A stretch of 64,000 nucleotides of DNA from Solicoccozyma terricola. Lineage: Eukaryota; Basidiomycota; Tremellomycetes; Filobasidiales; Piskurozymaceae. The stretch lies in the NCBI GenBank assembly GCA_001600875.1, contig BCLD01000005.1, positions 923,332 to 987,331 of the forward strand, read 5' to 3'. Shown here in pieces: positions 32,783 through 44,664 of this stretch (positions are counted from its first letter, which is position 1; every line of letters begins with the position of its first letter). The translations under genes and the position numbers were made by a program. The notes beneath the pieces are model-generated. The model saw only the letters and a program-made list of their open reading frames with translations. It made no database searches and was not told the origin of the DNA.

Positions 32783-32835
32783 ACCCCCCCCCCCCCCCCC
32801 CCCCCCGGTCGGGCTCACCTCATCTAATCACAACC
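32517..32835. promoter_or_regulatory. Divergent promoter between SCP2 and TANGO2 genes
   Basis: 319 bp separate the two start codons. The TANGO2 side is dominated by the poly-C tract ending 29 bp before its ATG, so that tract is probably transcribed as 5' UTR or lies in the core promoter. A CACGTG-like word (TCACGTGC, about 32612) could be an E-box-type site; this is only a word match. Confidence 0.5.
32689..32806 (+). repeat. 118-nt poly-C tract with two A interruptions
   Basis: Uninterrupted C except for A at 32750 and 32783. This length of homopolymer is rare in nuclear DNA. It may be a genuine expansion or a base-calling/assembly artefact, since its exact length cannot be trusted from sequence alone. 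Confidence 0.9.
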
Positions 32836-34238
32836 ATGTGCATCGTATTCTGGTCATCATCATCCAATCCCACATCCCCATACAAATTCATCCTCTTAGC
32901 TAACCGCGACGAATACCTCCAACGTCCTACTAAAGACGCTGCATGGCATGATTTCCAGGATTTCCAGGGCCAGCAGCAGCAGGGGCAGCAGAACTTGCCG
33001 TCGACGGCGGTGCAATCACCGTTGATGGCTGGAAACGTCGGATCATTTACAGCGAAAGATGGTAGTACCGATGGCCATTTTTTGAGTGGTAGAGACCTAG
33101 GTGACCAGACGTTTGGGACTTGGTTGGGTGTATCCCGAAATGGGAGAATCGGCGTGTTGACTAATGTACATCAACTCGAAGAGACGGGGACGGGGACGGG
33201 GACAGGGAAGGGAGATCGACATGGTATTCGACCGGAATTGAAAGTACATGAAACGCATCCACCTCAATATGTGACTGAAAATGATACCCCGCCGACTACT
33301 CCGGGTTCAAGCGGCGCTGCTACTGCAGCTGCTTCTGCGAAATCGAGGATCGTTAAGCCTGGAAAATCATTATCCCGTGGGAAACTCATCAAGGATTACT
33401 TGATACAATCATATAAACCACCATCACCATCCAACGATACCACCACCAGTTCAATTGAAAATATCTTCCTCTCAAACGTATCCACAAACTCGAGTCGTTA
33501 TAACGGATTCAACCTCGTTTTATTCGACACCTCAACGTCATCTGGAATCACAGGATATTATTACTCGAATCGAATATCACATCCACCTGTGTCTAAGAGC
33601 GGGTTTTCAATGTCAGATGATACATTGGAACTAGGTGGAATGTCCAACACGGTGATGGAAGAACCATACGAAAAAGTAGTCAGAGGGAAACAAGAGATTA
33701 GGGACGTAATCGACGAATTAGGATTATTTGAAGACTCCACCCCAGTTGAAGAGGAGACGGTGATTGAACGATTGATGACGTTGATGGGGTGAATCTTTAT
33801 CTCTCTCCTGTGCAAACCTCCCAATACTCCATCCCGGCTAACCTAAAACCCTACCCCCCCCCCCCCCCCCCAAAACAAAGTCGAACAAGACCTGTTAAAT
33901 CCCGCGCAGATCTCCCAACAACGATATCAGTCCCACTCTGTGAAATCCCACTCCCAGGTGCACATTTCCATCAAGATCACCTCTCACACGGTGAACACCC
34001 CTTATCCACGACATCACCCTCTCGACCTGATTCACCACGACATTCAGCTGCGGTGCCGTATCACGCTGCGGAGAGACCATATGGGACAAGATTGACTACT
34101 GTGGTGTTGGTAGGAAGGGATGGAAATGTGGTTTTCGTGGAGAGGGATAGGTTGAGGTTGATTGTGGTTGATGGGGTAGAGGAGGTAGTGTTGGGTGGGA
34201 AGGAGGATAGGAGGTTTGAGTTTAAGATCGAGGTGTGA
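32836..34238 (+). CDS. TANGO2/NRDE-family protein
   Basis: Two exons, 32836-33788 and 33881-34238; 436 aa. The start MCIVFW with Cys2, and ANRDEYLQRPT at residues 22-32, are the defining NRDE motif; family members keep a Cys directly after the initiator Met, as in Ntn-type folds. FGTWLGVSRNGRIGVLTNV and, in exon 2, YGTRLTTVVLVGRDGNVVFVER also match the family. TANGO2 proteins are linked to Golgi/ER organisation, mitochondria and haem or acyl-CoA handling; the exact activity is unsettled. Compared with animal TANGO2 (~276 aa) this protein has low-complexity inserts, including a Gly-Thr repeat (GTGTGTGKG) and an Ala/Thr-rich linker. The intron has an 18-nt C-run just before its AAAG acceptor. 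Confidence 0.92.
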
Positions 34239-34585
34239 GGAGGTAGGGGCCCGGGGGATTCTCAATGGCAGGAATTTCGGCGGGATTTCTCAACGGAAGG
34301 GATGGGTCATTCGATCATAAAAACTACGTACATTGAATCTTCACACATGACATGACGATCAAACAGCTGGCTCTGTTCTCTTACATGACGACTTTTTTCG
34401 CAACATTCTTGATACCGCTCGTCGTCGACGGCGTGTAGTTGCTGGTGCAGAGTTTTTGGCCTACGAGCTAGACATTCATCCCGGAAAAGGTGCGGAGCAT
34501 GCTTGAGCCCTACCAATCGCACCTTCCGCTCGCTCCAAGTAATTGATTGATTTGTCCTACGTCAACTTCCCCCCCGGCCCCGCAT
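34239..34585. other. Convergent intergenic region, TANGO2 / RGG-PIN gene
   Basis: About 350 bp between two stop codons. Both 3' ends should lie here. No gene, RNA or repeat recognised. Confidence 0.45.
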
Positions 34586-36596
34586 TCAACCCTTTGGCCT
34601 TTGTAACAGCGTCATCTTCGGGACCACCTGTTCAGCTACCGCCGCAGGAGGATCCTCCGGTCGGCGATTGCCATGCCGTGGGACAGCGTGATTTCTAGCT
34701 GTTGGCGGGGCTCTACCAGAGCCTCGCTGAGCGTACGGTCGTTCTTTAACCCCTTCATCCCTATTCAACGACTTGAAGCCCCCGCCTCTGGCATCGGGGT
34801 TCGACACGACGACGGGTCTCATCGCCGGAGCAGGTGGTCGGTCCAACCTCGGCTTGACATTATCGCGCTGAGAGATGGCCACCTGCGACTGCTCGAGTGC
34901 AGCGGCGGTCAGTTGAGGGGGTCGCGAGGTGTCGACATCTCGAGGTCGAGGTTGACCGGATCCAGGTACGTATTTCGGCAGTGCTGTTGGAGGAACCTCT
35001 TGACGGGGAAGAGGAATTGCGCCTCCGGTATCATGCAAAGCCCGGATTTCTGTTTCCGGCGAAGAAAGTGTAGATAAAGGTGTGTCTGAATATCGACCTC
35101 GACCACCGCCACCGCCACCGCCGCCTCGACCACGACCACGACCACTGCCACCCCGTCTAGGCCCCCCATTATCCGGCATCGCCTCTGCTCCGGCCTCTAG
35201 CTCATCCTCCACCTCCTTCCCAAAATGTGAACGTTCCCACCCCATCCCTCGCTTATGCAGATCCATCACCCTGCACCCCACATCCGCCTTCTCCGCCCAT
35301 TCCTCGAGCTCATATCCGTCCGCTCTGTGCCTGTACTTGCGTACATACGGATCCTCTTCTGAATCATCGTGTGTGGCAGAGGCCGGCGGATGTGAGATGG
35401 CCAAAATCTTGGTACTACTTGGGACCTCCCATTGAGCACGAAAGAATAGAGCGCATTGTAGCGTCGTCGTAATGTAAGGAGGGGCCTGCGGTTGTTTCTT
35501 CCCATCCACTGCGTCTCGGTCGGCTGAAAAAATCTCCACGAATTCCCCCTCCCCTTGAAACCACATGCCAGGTCTTAAAGCCTTTCCGATACCTCTCACA
35601 CCATTCACCACGACATCCTCTTCTCCAGAGGACGGAGCATATGCTCGAGTCTTGCTTTGTGCTTCTTCGATGAAACGGGTGGCGGCTCGAGCAGCGACGG
35701 CGGCCGTTGACATTCCCTTCTTGAGAATGTCGAGTGTGCGAATGCCTGGTGATTGGACCTCGCATGAGTATTTGAAAGAACGCCCCGGACCAAACAAGGG
35801 GTAGAGCTCACATTCAAGAGGAACAATAATTTCACCACCGCATTTCAATATGCCCCTGATCCCTCCTGGCGCCCAGAGCAATGCACTTGCGTCTACCACA
35901 AACCTTTCCGGATCACGTTTATTCCGACCATCTCGATGGCTGTGTCCGTGTGATTCACGGTGTTCACCGCCGCCACCACCACCCATCGCGCCTTGAAATC
36001 CACCATGTTCTCGAGGTCTATGGAAAGGAAAGACATTGCTCTCGACCATTGGTGGTAGGATCAACTCATTTTGCGTGATCCCATCCCGCGAAATATGATC
36101 CGGAGCTCCACCTCTTCCACGACCCCCGCCACCTCTCCCTCTCCCTCTAGCCGGTGGTCCTCCTCGACCTCCTGGTGGTCCAGATCCTCCTCTGCCACGA
36201 GGACCGACCACCGCTCCCCCTCCACGACCCCGTCCACGTATCATGGGCGGCGGTAATCCATCATCGAACAACTGACGAGGTTGACCACCTTGTCTGCCGA
36301 TTCCCGTTGTGCCAGCTGTGAATCCACTGTGTTTTCCAACGGGTTGGCCATTCGAGGAATTACCACCAGTGGCGTGACCACCTCGATGAGGCGGGTTCGA
36401 GATATGTGAGTTGGTCACTTTGTCCTCGAGTTGAGTGATTTGGTGGGTCAAGTAGGCGGCTGAAAGGGCTTTTGAGAGTCGAGCTTGGCGAGCGGCCTGT
36501 ACGAAAGAAACAGAAGCGACGGACTGGTGTAAGCTCAGGTATCACACTGGAAATGACCATGCAAAACCCCCGCACCTTGTCGATATCCTCTGACAT
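34586..36596 (-). CDS. RGG-box protein with a PIN-like domain
   Basis: Two exons, 36576-36596 (7 codons) and 34586-36496; 643 aa. An N-terminal helical segment (KAARQARLSKALSAAYLTHQI) is followed by a Gly/Arg-rich stretch with many RGG/RGRG repeats (about residues 90-140), typical of RNA binding and Arg methylation. A folded region starts with ERFVVDASALLW (Asp at about 209), then GIRGILKCGGEIIVPLECEL, the beta1-alpha-beta2 start of PIN nuclease-like domains with the first acidic residue present. A second RGG block (about residues 440-475) and a disordered tail ending MTLLQRPKG follow. It may act in mRNA turnover or RNP condensates. The PIN assignment rests on a short motif; remaining catalytic acids were not located. 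Confidence 0.75.
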
Positions 36597-36946
36597 CTTT
36601 GCTTCGATCCGAGCCAGTAGTGTGTGATATTCAAGATAGTTGCAAACGTATTCGCGTTATAGCTGCATCTTCGTCAAGACCTTGGTGTGTGAGAATTGAT
36701 AATCCAGCTGATGGGATTTGACGATCATGACGACTCGTTGTGTATGTGGAGGATACGTGGCATGACTGGATGGATGTCGATGGATGTCGATGGATGTCGA
36801 TGGATGTAGCTGTTGAGATGCTGATGTTGACCGAGAAGCTGCGAGTTGTCGGAGCATGTTCGTCAAACCACGTGAGCGAGTCCGAGGGAAGGGATCGCCA
36901 ACAGTCCTGACATCCCTCATCCACATCCTCTCGTACGCACACCACC
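36597..36946. promoter_or_regulatory. Divergent promoter with a 10-bp tandem repeat
   Basis: 350 bp between the start codons of the RGG/PIN gene and ZW10. At 36771-36808 a TGGATGTCGA unit is repeated four times, the last copy imperfect. It could be a multi-copy factor site or simple slippage. Confidence 0.6.
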
Positions 36947-37931
36947 ATGGGGCCAGCGGATGGAGCGCACAATCTCATCCTAGCGCCGTTCGATGCACTT
37001 CTTCAACACAGCTCGGACGAGAAAACACCGTCGTGGACGAGCAAGGAGCGGTATGATGCTGTCAAGGCGACACGACGGAAATTGGATGGGTTGGGCGATG
37101 CAGAGCAGGTGGGTGATTGTTCTCGGGTGTCATAGAGAGGATTTATAACCAGCTGACGATCAGTGTTCATGATTCTGTACACTGCATAGCAAACAACCGC
37201 ATCCACGGTAATCACCGATTTCCCAACCATTTCCTCTCACATCAATGCGACTCAATCTCTCAAGCGAAAACTAGACCACACCAGTACCTCTCTGACGTCT
37301 CTGGAAGACAACTTATCCACCACAGTAAGCTCTTCCTTCTCCTCTACCATTCTACTCCCACCCGCCCGCTAACTCAGCTCAACCCCACCACCCGCTAGAC
37401 TCAATCCCTCCAACCCCTGATCTCCCTCCTAACATCCCGTTCATCCTTGACCCGGACTCGAAACCTCTCCCAAGCTCACCTATCAGCATACTCCATCCTT
37501 TCCCACCGCTCCAAGGGTCTGCTACTGCTAGAAGAAGCAATAGTTTTAGGCAGAGGTGCAGAGGATGAGGTGGTGAAGAGGCTGTTGGATGAATGTGGAC
37601 GTGTTGGGAATCAAGCAGGGGATTTGGTGGGAAGAGCGAGAGTTTGGAGTCAACTTGATGTTAGTATGCGGTGGAGACCTGGGGGTATGAGTTTCAGCTG
37701 ATTTTCGCAACCCCTCCCCCAATTCTATTTGATCAGCGGAGGACGGAACACCTTCGCTCCGTCACCTCTGCTCAGTTGACTGATGCTTTCGATAGGTCAT
37801 TCTCGTTTGGTACCGAAGGATCTAGTTCATCCACCTTATCAATTCTCAAGGAGACTCATTTGGTGCTACCACCTGGTGAGTGCAGTATTTCTTAGTGCAG
37901 ACGTGGTATCGTATGCCAACAACAATATGCG

Positions 37932-38029
<98 letters not shown>

Positions 38030-40513
38030 ACCTCCCCCCCCCCCCCTCTTTCCCCAGGTGCACATCTCAAATCATCCTCATCCTCTTCCACCAAACCTAT
38101 CGTCCCACTTCCCACCCTCCTACGTGCTCTTCAATCACTCAACCTCCTTCAACCTGCATTATTGATCCTGCAAAGACGACTGGTCAAATCAATTATCGAT
38201 CCCTTGATCGCTTCAGGAGGAAACATGACATTCACGATTCATTCCCTTGATTCTGGATTGCAAATGAAGCTTGAGAACAGGGAAGGTAGTAATCCGAACG
38301 CCAGTCAAGGCCTTTGCGACAGTCTCCGATCGTTCTCACAGACGTGGGAACAAGTGCTGAATACCGAAGTTGGCTCCGGTCAAGCGAATTACACCCAGTC
38401 CGTGGCGGACTTTACTGCAAGATTACATATCACCATTCTCAAATCCTCTCTTGACAAATTCCTCATCCCTCGACTACCCATTAAGGCCATATCCGATGAC
38501 GGAGGTACCGATCAGCTCATTTCCGACCTAAAGTCGTGGGTCGCCGACATCTTCTCATTCGTCTCCCTCGAAAAAGACCTCTCCACGCTGTCCGATACCT
38601 CTCAGGGCCTCGAGCCGTGGACGACCGAGGACATTCCGCGATACGGGCTTGTCTCTCGGTTCTACGGCAGGGAAGCAGGATTGCTTTGGGCAAACAAACA
38701 GAAGCAGACGATTGTATTGAAGGCCCGTGAGTTGATTGCTGGTGGATGGGAGGGATGGAAAGAGGTTCGGGTGGAGAGATCGGTCGCGACGGCTCCAGTC
38801 TTTCAAAAACAGTCGGTGTCTGCCGAGAAGACAGAAGAACCACTACGACCCGCTTCCCAAGTCGGACTTGACTCCGCCGAGACCGCTCCAGAAGGGGATG
38901 GATGGGCTTTTGATGACGAATGGAACAATGAGGAGAGCACAGGCGACAATGCTGCAGTGTCAGCAGTTCCGACGCAACCTCCGACGCAACCTCCGACGTC
39001 AAACCCATCCTCCGAGGAATCTGGTTGGTCTTTCGATAATGACCTTGGCATCGGATCCAAAGCAGATTCCCCGCCAAAGGTTATACCACCTGCCAAACCC
39101 GTAAGAGAAGCTCGCAAGATCGGGAAGAAAAGAACAGCTAGCAATCAGCTCGACGCTGAGCTCCCCATCGCGCCATCGGATCCGGTGTTCAATAAACCCG
39201 AATTAGACTTGTCGGCGAGTTTTGAATCGAATGCTGCTACAGAGGAGAGCACTTGGTCAGCGATATCTGCGAAAGTGCCGACCTCTACGCCAATGCCGTC
39301 CCATCCTACTCAACCTCAGGTCGAAACGTGTGCCGTCTCGCAAGCCTGTTCCACTCTGCTGAGCTTTATTGAAGCTGGCCTTCGGATTGCGGCCATAGAC
39401 GTCTACAAGGAGTGAGCGCTTTTCATTCCTTCTTCCCTGACCTCAACAAACTGATGCACATGTCCAGCCTTGCGTCACCGTCCTTCCATGACATCGTTCC
39501 GATCCTACAGCTGGCAGCCACAGAAAGTCTCGACATCTACCGCGCTCTGATGCCCGTCGTACACGCCAAGGAAGTCGAAGACGTGCCTGCTTTAGCCATG
39601 CAATTCGCCAATGACTGCGAGGAGCTCGCGCTACATGCCAAGGAATTGCAAGCAAAGTTTGGTTGGAATGCAAAGGGTGCCGAGAGTCGGTTGGAGGCAT
39701 TGTCAAAGACCGTTCAAGATAGGCAGATCGTGAGTACTCCTCCAGGATTTGCGATATGATAGCGGCTGAACATCACCCTTGTATGCAGGAGACACAACGT
39801 GAGACACTAGTGGAGAATATCAGCGGAGCCAACGGCTTCGTAAACACCTCGCACGACGTCACATTCGACAAGGCGACGAGAGTAGTGGGGCAGGCTATTC
39901 ATCAGCTGCAAATGTTGCATCGACAGTGGAAGGTGGGGACATCACCGGTATAATCTATGTATCGACCTCTGATTCCACTTCCCTTCACAGCCTGTGATGC
40001 GTGAGTCAGCCTGCTTGCAAGGCTCAGGCATTCTCATGGAGGCATTCGTATCAAAGATGACCAGCGACATCATGGCTCTCGATGACATCACCGCAAACGA
40101 ATCTGAAAGACTCGACCAACTATGCAAGATGTTGTACCCTCTTGAGCAGCTGTTCACTAGTCATCATGTGAGTCCTAGGCCATACTATAACCTACAACAG
40201 CCTTTATTTAACTTGCGTCACGTCTCCAGGGTTCCCGCATTGTCGAATACGTTCCGCACTGGCTCAAATTTTGCTATGTTTCAGAGCTTTTGGTGAGTAC
40301 GCATGGGTCACCAAGTAACAGCATGCTCATTTTCGCACGCATTATCAGACCGGATCACTCGTGGACATCACCTACCTCTTGGAGACAGGTGCATTGGTAG
40401 ATTTCACCCAGTTGGAGCTGGTTCACATCATCGTCGCCTTGTTCAGCGATACCCCCAAACGAGCGGCAATCATTGACAAGATTTGGAGCCGGGCAAACGA
40501 GGAGCAAGTCTGA
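36947..40513 (+). CDS. ZW10: ZW10/Dsl1-type tethering subunit
   Basis: Ten exons: 36947-37108, 37190-37324, 37399-37659, 37737-37875, 38058-39411, 39468-39729, 39789-39932, 39991-40167, 40230-40292, 40349-40513; 953 aa. The N-terminal half is helical coiled-coil; the C-terminal half carries the ZW10 signature (YRALMPVVHAKEVEDVP, AMQFANDCEELALHAKEL) and ends with an IVALFSDTPKR segment. ZW10 is shared by the RZZ kinetochore complex and the NRZ/Dsl1 ER tether; fungi without RZZ use it for Golgi-to-ER COPI vesicle capture. Between the halves (residues ~500-560) lies an acidic, disordered stretch with DGWAFDDEW and SGWSFDND, resembling the WxF/WxW lasso of yeast Dsl1 that binds delta-COP. Intron 4 (37876-38057) contains a ~115-nt poly-C tract. 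The stop is 32 bp from that of the ligase. Confidence 0.9.
37932..38046 (+). repeat. 115-nt poly-C tract inside a ZW10 intron
   Basis: C-run with an A at 38030 and a T at 38033, lying directly before the acceptor TCTTTCCCCAG. It acts formally as an extreme polypyrimidine tract. Length accuracy is doubtful. Confidence 0.9.
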
Positions 40514-40545
40514 AGGAATAAAAAGTTGTACATCGCTATATTCCA

Positions 40546-43500
40546 TCAAGCCATGGTCAAGGAAACCATTGGCGCGCAACCATGCACGTCCTCGTCGTCC
40601 ACCTCCGCATCTTCGGCGTACAAACTCGCAATGTCCACCAGTGAGATGATGGCGCCACACCCATCAGCTGGTCTCCGCGTTGCAAGAAGCGTCTTGTACC
40701 TCCGCACCTGACAGACGTCAGCAGCATTGACCAGTATCACACCCGCCTGGAAAACTTGACCAGGGGCCCTTGCATGGACGACCCACCCACTAGCGATGAG
40801 AAGCTCGTCCAGTGACATACACAAAGCTCTTCCCATCAGCTTCTCGCTCGGCCTGTCCTGATTTGGTGGCGCAACATTGCTGCGACAGGGAAGGAGCAGG
40901 TTTAGGCCGTCCAGGAATGGGAGACTAAACGGCTTTGGACTTGGCCCCAAAGACTTTGATAGCCAGCAGGTCCGCCTGACACCCAATATCTTCGACCGCT
41001 TGAGGCCGAGAGAGACTCTAGGCCTCTTTGCAGTTGCCGTTTGAGGGGATGTTGGCGTTGCAATCGTCGAGAACGATGACATATTCTTTGTGACGTCCGT
41101 GATTTCGCCCAGTGCCTTCCGCTTGCCGCACCCCTTCTCAGGTGATATCGAGAACAGCAACCTTGACCTACACCCTTTGTCTCCTGCGTCCGCCGTCTCC
41201 TGGTCGGACCTCTGGCGCGGACTGATCATCTCCGCCTTGACGCCACATTCGCGAGCGGATTCGTCGTCGCTGCAGGACTGTGGGATATCCGTCCCACCGG
41301 CCGCAGATGCCTCCCACGCTTTGCCCAGGTCGTGCGACTCATCTGGATTTGCCTCGTGAGCTCGATCATAACCCAGGGCCTGCTCGCAAATAGCCGTGTA
41401 GTTGGCGGCGTCCAAGCCTATCAGACGGCAAAATCAGTAATTTGCAGGCTCATACGACGGCCCACGCACCACAAGCCCACGACCTCTCTGCTGGCCTGAA
41501 GACTTTCTGCATTCGAGGCCATCTGAGTTCGTAATGCCTGGACTCCCCGAGCCTTTGAAAGCCCGCCCCCATCAGCTCGCATAATACCGGCTGCGCAAGC
41601 AGCACTGAGGGTGGTGTCATGCTGTCAGGCAAGAAGAAGCTGTAAGATAAGCCTTGAAGGCTCTGTATCGCTCTTCAAATCAGCGGCTTTGCATGTTCGA
41701 TAGAATCGTGACTCACCGCCTTGAATCGATCATTCCGCTGGTATGGTCTGTTTGCAGGATTCAGTTGAATTTCAGCGTTCAGCTGTTCAAGCTGATTTCG
41801 ATCTAGGCCATAGGATGTCGTAAAGAGGACACGAAAGTGGGGCACCTGGAGGAAAATCGGATCAGCGCGGCTTGCGTTGAAATATCGAGTAGATCTCACC
41901 TGTCCACCAGCTACAGCCTGGATGTTTGTGCAGACACCCACGTAGAATGTCGTGAGGACAGATGTTCCCACTGCGACGACGGCCCCGTCAATTTTCGAGC
42001 CTTGGCCTTTCTAACTTCAATTCCCCTACCTCTAAGGTCACGAGCTCTATCCTTGTTCCAACCCGCCGCAATGATTGGCAAATCAACCATGTCGCCGTGA
42101 CCTGGAATATAATCGGCCTGGAGGAGGTGGGATAGTGAGCGGCTATGATCTTCATACTATGTGATAGACTTACCTTGAGTTTCACCCAACGCCGCCACGG
42201 ATCATTGTAAATTGATTCAGCTGCTTTGAGGACGAGTCCCTCTGTATGCCGCAAATTAATACTGGGTTTGTTTGAGCGTGGTTGCCAGGTCTCACCATCA
42301 CGCTGGACTTTGCTTCGCTGATAGATTCTAGTCAAGCTCTGGAAGCCGACTTAAACGATTCAGTCACGACCCGCAGTGTCCGGAGCTAGCGATCACACAT
42401 ACCTCCCGAGCGGCGTTCATTCCATCATCTAGGTGTATAGGCAAAGATTCTGCCAGCTGTGCCTGTGAGGAGACCTTCAGTCGCCATATCGATCGATTTG
42501 TTGGCGTGAGATACCCACAAAGCCTTCGAGTCGGCCAACAGTCTGTTCAAGCAGAGCCCTCCGCTCCTCGTACGGTGTCTTGAGTAGACTCAAACCGTTT
42601 AGGTGTAGGATGTCGAAGAATGCCAACAGAGGATGTCGATCTCCCTGCACTGCGCTGTAGGTGATCAAGGGCATGGGTTACAGCCCAAAAGAATCCACTC
42701 ATTATACCTACCTTGACAGATACCGTAGGTTCCAGAATTCTTCAATACCGGGCCCTCGCTCACCAGAACGATTGTCCTCATTGTAAGGGAGCATCTCCGC
42801 TTCAAGAATGACCGAGTCGAGTTGCTGGGCATGTCGAATAGCAGATGCAGCTCGTTGTCGTATAGCTGGATGACAAGCTTCGTCTTCGGCCAGGTCGAGA
42901 CCAAGACTAGCCAAGATGATTCTACGACACTTGCAGCTTGTTCAGTAATTTTCTGCAGGCACCTTGGAGAAGCTGTCGACTCACGCATGAGTCGCTTTAC
43001 GATCCTCGGTGGAATCACGCTTCGATTTCGAAAATATCTTGATCTTACACTCTCCTGCAGCTCGCCAAACATGAATTTGCATCCTGCTTGGCTAATGTTG
43101 TCAGAACTCCTCCTCGAAAGATTAAATTACACCGGACGTCTCACCGTTCTCCGTCGTACTTGGTTTCTGCCCAAATTCTTCTGGTACGCAAGTGATGACC
43201 CTTGCCAGTGATAGCCAGGAGGGCATCATTTATACCACGGCCCTTTACGCATTTGGGGATCTGGACCTCAAGATAATGAGAAAGCCCATTCTTGTATGCC
43301 AAGGAAAATTGTCCAAGCTCACCTCAACATTCGTTCCCAGAATCGTCGTCTGGGCGATACAGAAGTCCATATCAAGTCTCGGACCGAGATTACCCAACTC
43401 TCCGCTCTTGTCATCGCCGATTCTCTGCCTATCTTTTCCCGTACTCCTGGTACGTTTGCCAGCACCGCCGCCCCTCCTCTCCACCTCGTCGCAGACCTTG

Positions 43501-44424
43501 TCTAAATCAGCCATCACTCGATGAAGTCCTCTCATCTCAGGATCCCAGGCAAGCATCGCCTCCCATACGTCCAGCGGAGCAGGTGGCGTCTCGTGTTTCA
43601 GGGCAGTGGTGTAGTGGTAGGACGTTTCAGCGAGAGGAGTGAAGAGTGGACGAAGGTCGCGGAGGATGATTTGGGTGAGCACGGATAGGGCAAAAGGGGA
43701 AAATGAGGATGTAACGAAGAGGCGATAGAGGATATCGTCGGGGGTAGGTGTGTTCCCGAGGACTGTTCATGGGAGATAAAAAGTATTAGCCGAAACCCAG
43801 AGCGATTTGAAAGCGAGCATTTTCACCTATTCCCAGGTTAGACCATGGACACCAGTAGGCGAGTTGATCCAGCATTTCGTCAACTTCGTGTATCGTCATG
43901 ACGCTGGAGCGTTGCGGGCTCTAGATATGATAAAAGACGTCAGTATGAGGGCCATATACAACAGTCAGAGCCCCTCAACCTACCCTACGTCTCGCTATGC
44001 TCTCCACTTCCGTCCCAAGACATCCTGTCCTACCCAAATGACCCTTCTCCACGCTACTGGCCTCATCCCACCTCAATAACCTTTCGGCATCACGGCCTTG
44101 CAACCTCATTACGTCGATAAGCTTTCGTGCCAGACTGAGCTCTTGCATTCCATATCTACGTCTGACGGTGAAGTAAGGGAAGAGGAGGCGGAAGATGATT
44201 CGGCCTGTATACGGCGGGAGAATGACGGGAAGACGGACGAGGAAGGATCGGAAGATGTCGATGCGAGCGCGGTCTTTGGGTGCATGACCAAGTTGATAGA
44301 TGAGACCGCATATGCTTTTTGAGATTGAGTGGTGGGGTTAATGGTAGTGCGATGGTATGGTCTGCGTGAATGCCACCTACTTTTCGAAGGAGATGGACGA
44401 TGCATTGGCAGCCCCAGTCTCCAT
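40546..44424 (-). CDS. ATP-dependent DNA ligase family protein (no BRCT seen)
   Basis: Intron-rich gene; start METGAANASSISFEN with exon 1 44381-44424 and exon 2 beginning at 44314. The order is typical of eukaryotic ligases: DNA-binding helical domain (ARIDIFRSFLVRL, MQELSLARKLIDVMR), then motif I at about 43,145-43,163, where AETKYDGER supplies the adenylated Lys, followed by MQIHVW. Motif III-IV is around EAEMLPYN / HPLLAFFDILHLNG / ERRALLEQTVG (42,500-42,750), motif V EGLVLKA and WVKLK (42,170-42,240), and the OB-fold end GESRHYELRWPRMQKV (41,500-41,560). The C-terminal ~290 aa are disordered. Because no BRCT pair is visible it is not a standard Lig4, and it lacks Lig1 features. It may be the extra fungal ligase of unknown role. 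Internal exon limits were only partly resolved. Confidence 0.82.
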
Positions 44425-44664
44425 TCCGTATGATATGGCGAGCGATCACCCTCTGTCCGGTGCTATAAAATGATGATAATATAAGAAACGAGTGTGACGA
44501 GGCAATGCTATGCAAGACGATGATGATATGAAGTTGTTACAGTATGATAAGATGATTTGGGTGATATGGTGATGGGAAGGACGATGGTTGCTCCAGCGCG
44601 TCTCCCAGCGCGTCTCCGAGGTTACGTAACCCGCGCCGATCCCCTTCAACGCTCCTCACAGTCT

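Noticed and set aside
32618..32903. Poly-proline ORFs upstream of TANGO2
   Set aside because: They are translations of the homopolymer; the TANGO2 family start MCIVFW with Cys2 lies downstream and needs no such leader.
36769..36810. CRISPR-like array
   Set aside because: The repeats are 10 bp and directly adjacent with no spacers, in a eukaryotic promoter.
37880..39415. A long open frame running through the poly-C tract as poly-proline
   Set aside because: The C-run lies inside an intron (donor at 37876, acceptor before 38058) and ZW10 splices over it in frame; the poly-proline stretch is an artefact of translating the intron.
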